Assembly: GCF_016786355.1 (NCBI RefSeq)
Contig: NZ_JADWYX010000096.1
Span: 1 to 36,004 of the forward strand
Source: Frankia sp. AgB1.9
GTDB lineage: Bacteria; Actinomycetota; Actinomycetes; Frankiales; Frankiaceae
Length of the DNA stretch: 36,004 nt
Direction: 5' to 3'
Part shown: in pieces, positions 33,398 to 36,004 of the stretch
Layout: each line of letters begins with the position of its first letter
Position numbering within the stretch: the stretch's first letter is position 1
Made by a program: the position numbers and the translations under genes
The notes under the pieces: model-generated
Seen by the model: only the letters and a program-made list of their open reading frames with translations
What the model was told of the DNA's origin: nothing
Database searches by the model: none

Positions 33398-35329
33398 GTG
33401 GCCGGACTCATCCGCGACGCGGACATCGCCCTCATCCGCGAGCGGGCCCGCATCGAGGACGTCATCGGGGAGCACGTCCAGCTGCGCCCGGCCGGCGGCG
33501 GCAACCTGCGCGGGCTCTGCCCGTTCCATGAGGAGAAGACGCCCTCGTTCAACGTCAAGCCCTCGACCGGCGTCTACTACTGCTTCGGCTGCCAGCAGGG
33601 CGGCGACGTCATCGGCTTCGTCCGGGCGATCGACGGGCTGAGCTTCCCCGAGGCGATCGAGCGGCTCGCCCGCAAGGCCGGCGTCACCCTCACCTACGAG
33701 GGCGGCGGGACGACCAACCGGTCGGTGACCAGCCAGCGCCAGCGGCTGCTCGACGCCCACCGGGCCGCCGCCCAGTTCTACGCCGAGCACCTCTCGACGG
33801 CGCCGGCGCGGGCCGGCTGGGACTTTCTCGCGGCCCGTGGGTTCGACGCGGAGGTGGCCGGCCACTTCGGCGTCGGCTATGCCCCGCAGGGCTGGGACGA
33901 GCTGTCCCGGCATCTGCTCGCCCGCCGGTTCACCGCCGAGGAGCTGGTGCTCGGCGGCCTCGCCAAGCAGGGCGTCCGCGGTGGGCTGGTCGACCGCTTC
34001 CGCCACCGGCTGCTCTGGCCGATCCGCGACCTGTCCGGCGACGTCGTCGGGTTCGGCGGCCGCCGCCTCGCCGACGACGACGAGAAGGCCGGCCCCAAGT
34101 ACCTCAACAGCCCCGAGACGCCACTGTTCAAGAAGGCGAGCCTGCTCTACGGCGCGGATCTCGCCCGCCGCGAGATCGCCCGGCGCTACCAGGTCGTCGT
34201 GGTCGAGGGCTACACCGACGTGATGGCCTGCCATGTCGCCGGCGTCACGTCCGCGGTGGCGACCTGTGGCACCGCCTTCGGCTCCGACCATGTCGGCGTG
34301 ATCCGTCGGCTGCTGTGGGACTCCGACGCGCAGCGCGGCGAGGTCATCTTCACCTTCGACGGTGACGCCGCCGGGCAGAAGGCCGCGATGCGCGCCTTCG
34401 AGCACGAAGAACGGTTCGTCACCCAGACCTTCGTCGCCGTCGAGACGACGGGGCTGGACCCGTGCGACCTGCGGCTGGCCCGCGGCGACGCGGCGGTGCG
34501 GGAGCTGGTCGCGGCCCGGGTGCCGCTGCTGGAGTTCGCGCTGCGCGGCGTGGTCACCCGTCACGACCTCAACAGCGTCGAGGGCCGGATCGCCGCGCTC
34601 GACGCGGCCGCGCCGATCGTGAACCAGATCAAGGACTGGTCGCTGCGGCAGCGCTACGCCGTCCAGCTCGACCGCTGGACCGGGTTCAACGACGAGGCCT
34701 TCGTGCTGCGCCGGGTCTTCGAGCACCCGTCCGCGCCGGCTCCTGAGACGGGCCGCCGGCCCGGCCGGGACGGCGCCGTGCCGGCGGCCGGCGGCCCCGC
34801 GGCGCCACGGGCCGGCGGGCGCGCGCAGGCGGGCGCGGCGCCGGACGACGCGGCCGTGATCGTCGAGCGGGAGACCCTCAAGATCGCGCTGCAGCACCCG
34901 GGCCTGGCCGGGCCGGTGTTCGACCAGCTCGACCCCGAGGTGTTCACCCTCGCGGACCACCGGGCGGTGCTGGGGGCGATCGCGGCCGCCGGTGGGGTGT
35001 CAGCCGGGCTCGCCGCGGCCGGGGACGTGCCGGCCTGGGTGGGCAGGGTCGTCACCGCGACCCCGCACGAGCCCGTCATGCGCCTGGTCAACGCGCTCGC
35101 CGTGGAACCGATGCTCGTCGATCACGAGGTTGACGACCGCTACGTCGGCAACCAGATCGCCCGGGTCAGGGAGCTCGCCGTGACCCGCCGGATCACCGAG
35201 CTGAAGTCGCGGGTCCAGCGGCTCAACCCGGTCACCGACCCCGAGGCGTTCAACCGCGACTACGGCGAGCTCATAGCGCTGGAACAACACAAACGCGAGC
35301 TCCGGGAACGGGGCCTCGGTGGCCCGTGA
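33398..35329 (+). CDS. dnaG: DNA primase
   Basis: 643 residues. The enzyme makes RNA primers for lagging-strand synthesis with DnaB. The N-terminal zinc finger has CPFHEEKTPSF...YYCFGCQQGGD (Cys-x2-His...Cys-x2-Cys). The TOPRIM core has VVVEGYTDVMACHVAG, EGRP-type Glu and the DGDAAG metal motif. An Ala/Gly/Pro-rich insert (~residues 447-485) separates the C-terminal DnaB-binding helices. GTG 33398 is chosen because GGGAGGG at 33387-33393 is well spaced and VAGLIRDADIALIRER is the usual start. A short stem (35318-35324 with 35348-35354) spans the stop codon and may be a partial terminator before the sigma gene. Confidence 0.96.
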   Translation: MAGLIRDADIALIRERARIEDVIGEHVQLRPAGGGNLRGLCPFHEEKTPSFNVKPSTGVYYCFGCQQGGDVIGFVRAIDGLSFPEAIERLARKAGVTLTYEGGGTTNRSVTSQRQRLLDAHRAAAQFYAEHLSTAPARAGWDFLAARGFDAEVAGHFGVGYAPQGWDELSRHLLARRFTAEELVLGGLAKQGVRGGLVDRFRHRLLWPIRDLSGDVVGFGGRRLADDDEKAGPKYLNSPETPLFKKASLLYGADLARREIARRYQVVVVEGYTDVMACHVAGVTSAVATCGTAFGSDHVGVIRRLLWDSDAQRGEVIFTFDGDAAGQKAAMRAFEHEERFVTQTFVAVETTGLDPCDLRLARGDAAVRELVAARVPLLEFALRGVVTRHDLNSVEGRIAALDAAAPIVNQIKDWSLRQRYAVQLDRWTGFNDEAFVLRRVFEHPSAPAPETGRRPGRDGAVPAAGGPAAPRAGGRAQAGAAPDDAAVIVERETLKIALQHPGLAGPVFDQLDPEVFTLADHRAVLGAIAAAGGVSAGLAAAGDVPAWVGRVVTATPHEPVMRLVNALAVEPMLVDHEVDDRYVGNQIARVRELAVTRRITELKSRVQRLNPVTDPEAFNRDYGELIALEQHKRELRERGLGGP

Positions 35330-35405
35330 CCCGGCCCGCGCTCAGTCGGCCACCAGCCTGAAACAGGGTCGATCCCGCCGAGAAGGAAGTGACGAGATTC
35401 CACCC

Positions 35406-36004
35406 ATGCGCACCCAGACCACCGTCCTGCCGCGCGTAGCCCAGGTCGAGGAGATCAAGGATCTCATCACCAGGGGCAAAGAGGCTGGCTTTCTCACCAC
35501 CGACGACATCACGGTGGCGATCCAGGCCGCGGAGCTGCCGCAGGAGCAGGCCGAGCAGGTCCTGACGCTCCTGAACGACGAGGGCATCGAGGTGCTCGAC
35601 CCGCGGGCCGACTCCGCCGAGACCTCCGACCTGCTCGCCCGGCGTCGCCGCGAGGAGGAGGCGCTCAACGCGAAGGCGCCGACCTCCGACCCGGTGCGCA
35701 TGTACCTCAAGGAGATCGGCAAGGTCCCGCTGCTGACGGCGGCCGAGGAGGTCGACCTCGCCAAGCGGATCGAGGCGGGCCTGTTCGCCGCCGAGAAGCT
35801 GGGTGGCGGCCGGCGGCTGACGGTCGCGTTGCGGGTCGACCTGGAGGCAGTGGCTCGTGACGGCGACGTCGCGAAGCGCAAGCTCGTCGAGGCGAACCTG
35901 CGGCTGGTCGTGTCGATCGCCAAGCGGTACGTCGGCCGGGGGATGCTTTTCCTGGATCTGATCCAGGAGGGGAACCTGGGTCTGATCAGGGCGGTCGAGA
36001 AGTT
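35406..36004 (+). CDS. rpoD: Primary RNA polymerase sigma factor, 5' part (truncated by window)
   Basis: About 199 codons are visible and the frame runs off the window edge. Residues ~12-65 resemble region 1.1 (EEIKDLITRGKEAGFLTTDDI...EQVLTLLNDEGIEVLD). Region 1.2 is DPVRMYLKEIGKVPLLTAAEEVDLAKRIE, and regions 2.1-2.2 begin at KLVEANLRLVVSIAKRYVGRGMLFLDLIQEGNLGLIRAVEK. This is a group 1/2 sigma-70 protein; the position after dnaG supports the housekeeping factor (RpoD/HrdB). The N-terminus is short compared with Streptomyces HrdB. AAGGAAG at 35383-35389 is 16 bases before ATG 35406, unusually far, and no closer in-frame start exists. Confidence 0.93.
   Translation, partial: MRTQTTVLPRVAQVEEIKDLITRGKEAGFLTTDDITVAIQAAELPQEQAEQVLTLLNDEGIEVLDPRADSAETSDLLARRRREEEALNAKAPTSDPVRMYLKEIGKVPLLTAAEEVDLAKRIEAGLFAAEKLGGGRRLTVALRVDLEAVARDGDVAKRKLVEANLRLVVSIAKRYVGRGMLFLDLIQEGNLGLIRAVEK

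Overview
The window is high-GC DNA with strongly GC-biased third codon positions, frequent GTG starts and an actinobacterial gene order. Protein character and the abundance of intergenic minisatellites suggest Frankia or a close relative (Frankiales); this placement comes from gene order and recall, not from a search.

Layout. (1) 1-899: a poly-C/G tract, a 12-copy 18-bp minisatellite running into a small membrane-protein gene, a 75-bp palindromic element and a 17-bp/51-bp higher-order repeat. (2) 900-15544: a conserved housekeeping block: lepA (minus), rpsT, a small minus-strand ORF, hemW, then hrcA (with a CIRCE operator)-dnaJ-rsmE-phoH-ybeY-corC/hlyC-a cytidine deaminase-like protein-era-recO-uppS-an ABM-like protein. 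This cluster joins heat-shock control, 16S rRNA modification and maturation, recombination and undecaprenyl-phosphate synthesis. (3) 15545-22192: an accessory segment between uppS and glyS. It holds a TerD-Mrr nuclease fusion, a SnoaL-like protein resembling plant pathogen-related proteins, a stand-alone MHYT membrane sensor, a frameshifted transposase relic, a transmembrane Ser/Thr kinase and a second copy of the 75-bp palindromic element. (4) glyS, ending in a 17-bp x4 repeat whose first unit contains the stop codon. (5) 23820-27377: a tightly coupled minus-strand operon of a membrane-anchored solute-binding-like protein, a lipoprotein joining a solute-binding domain to a von Willebrand A domain, and a membrane-anchored protein of unknown function. 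(6) 27720-30760: a DUF218 (SanA/YdcF-like) membrane protein and a full-length transketolase. (7) 30838-31570: a minus-strand pair, a 51-residue membrane peptide and a bacterial PH-domain membrane protein. (8) 31680-36004: dgt, dnaG and the 5' part of the primary sigma factor gene, a variant of the classical macromolecular-synthesis locus.

The most interesting parts are the TerD-Mrr fusion, in which the Gln of the nuclease QxK motif is Ser; the solute-binding/VWA operon; the cytidine deaminase relative without zinc ligands beside era; the triplicated start site of dnaJ; and the family of in-frame or gene-edge minisatellites. No tRNA, rRNA, CRISPR array or intact insertion sequence was recognised.
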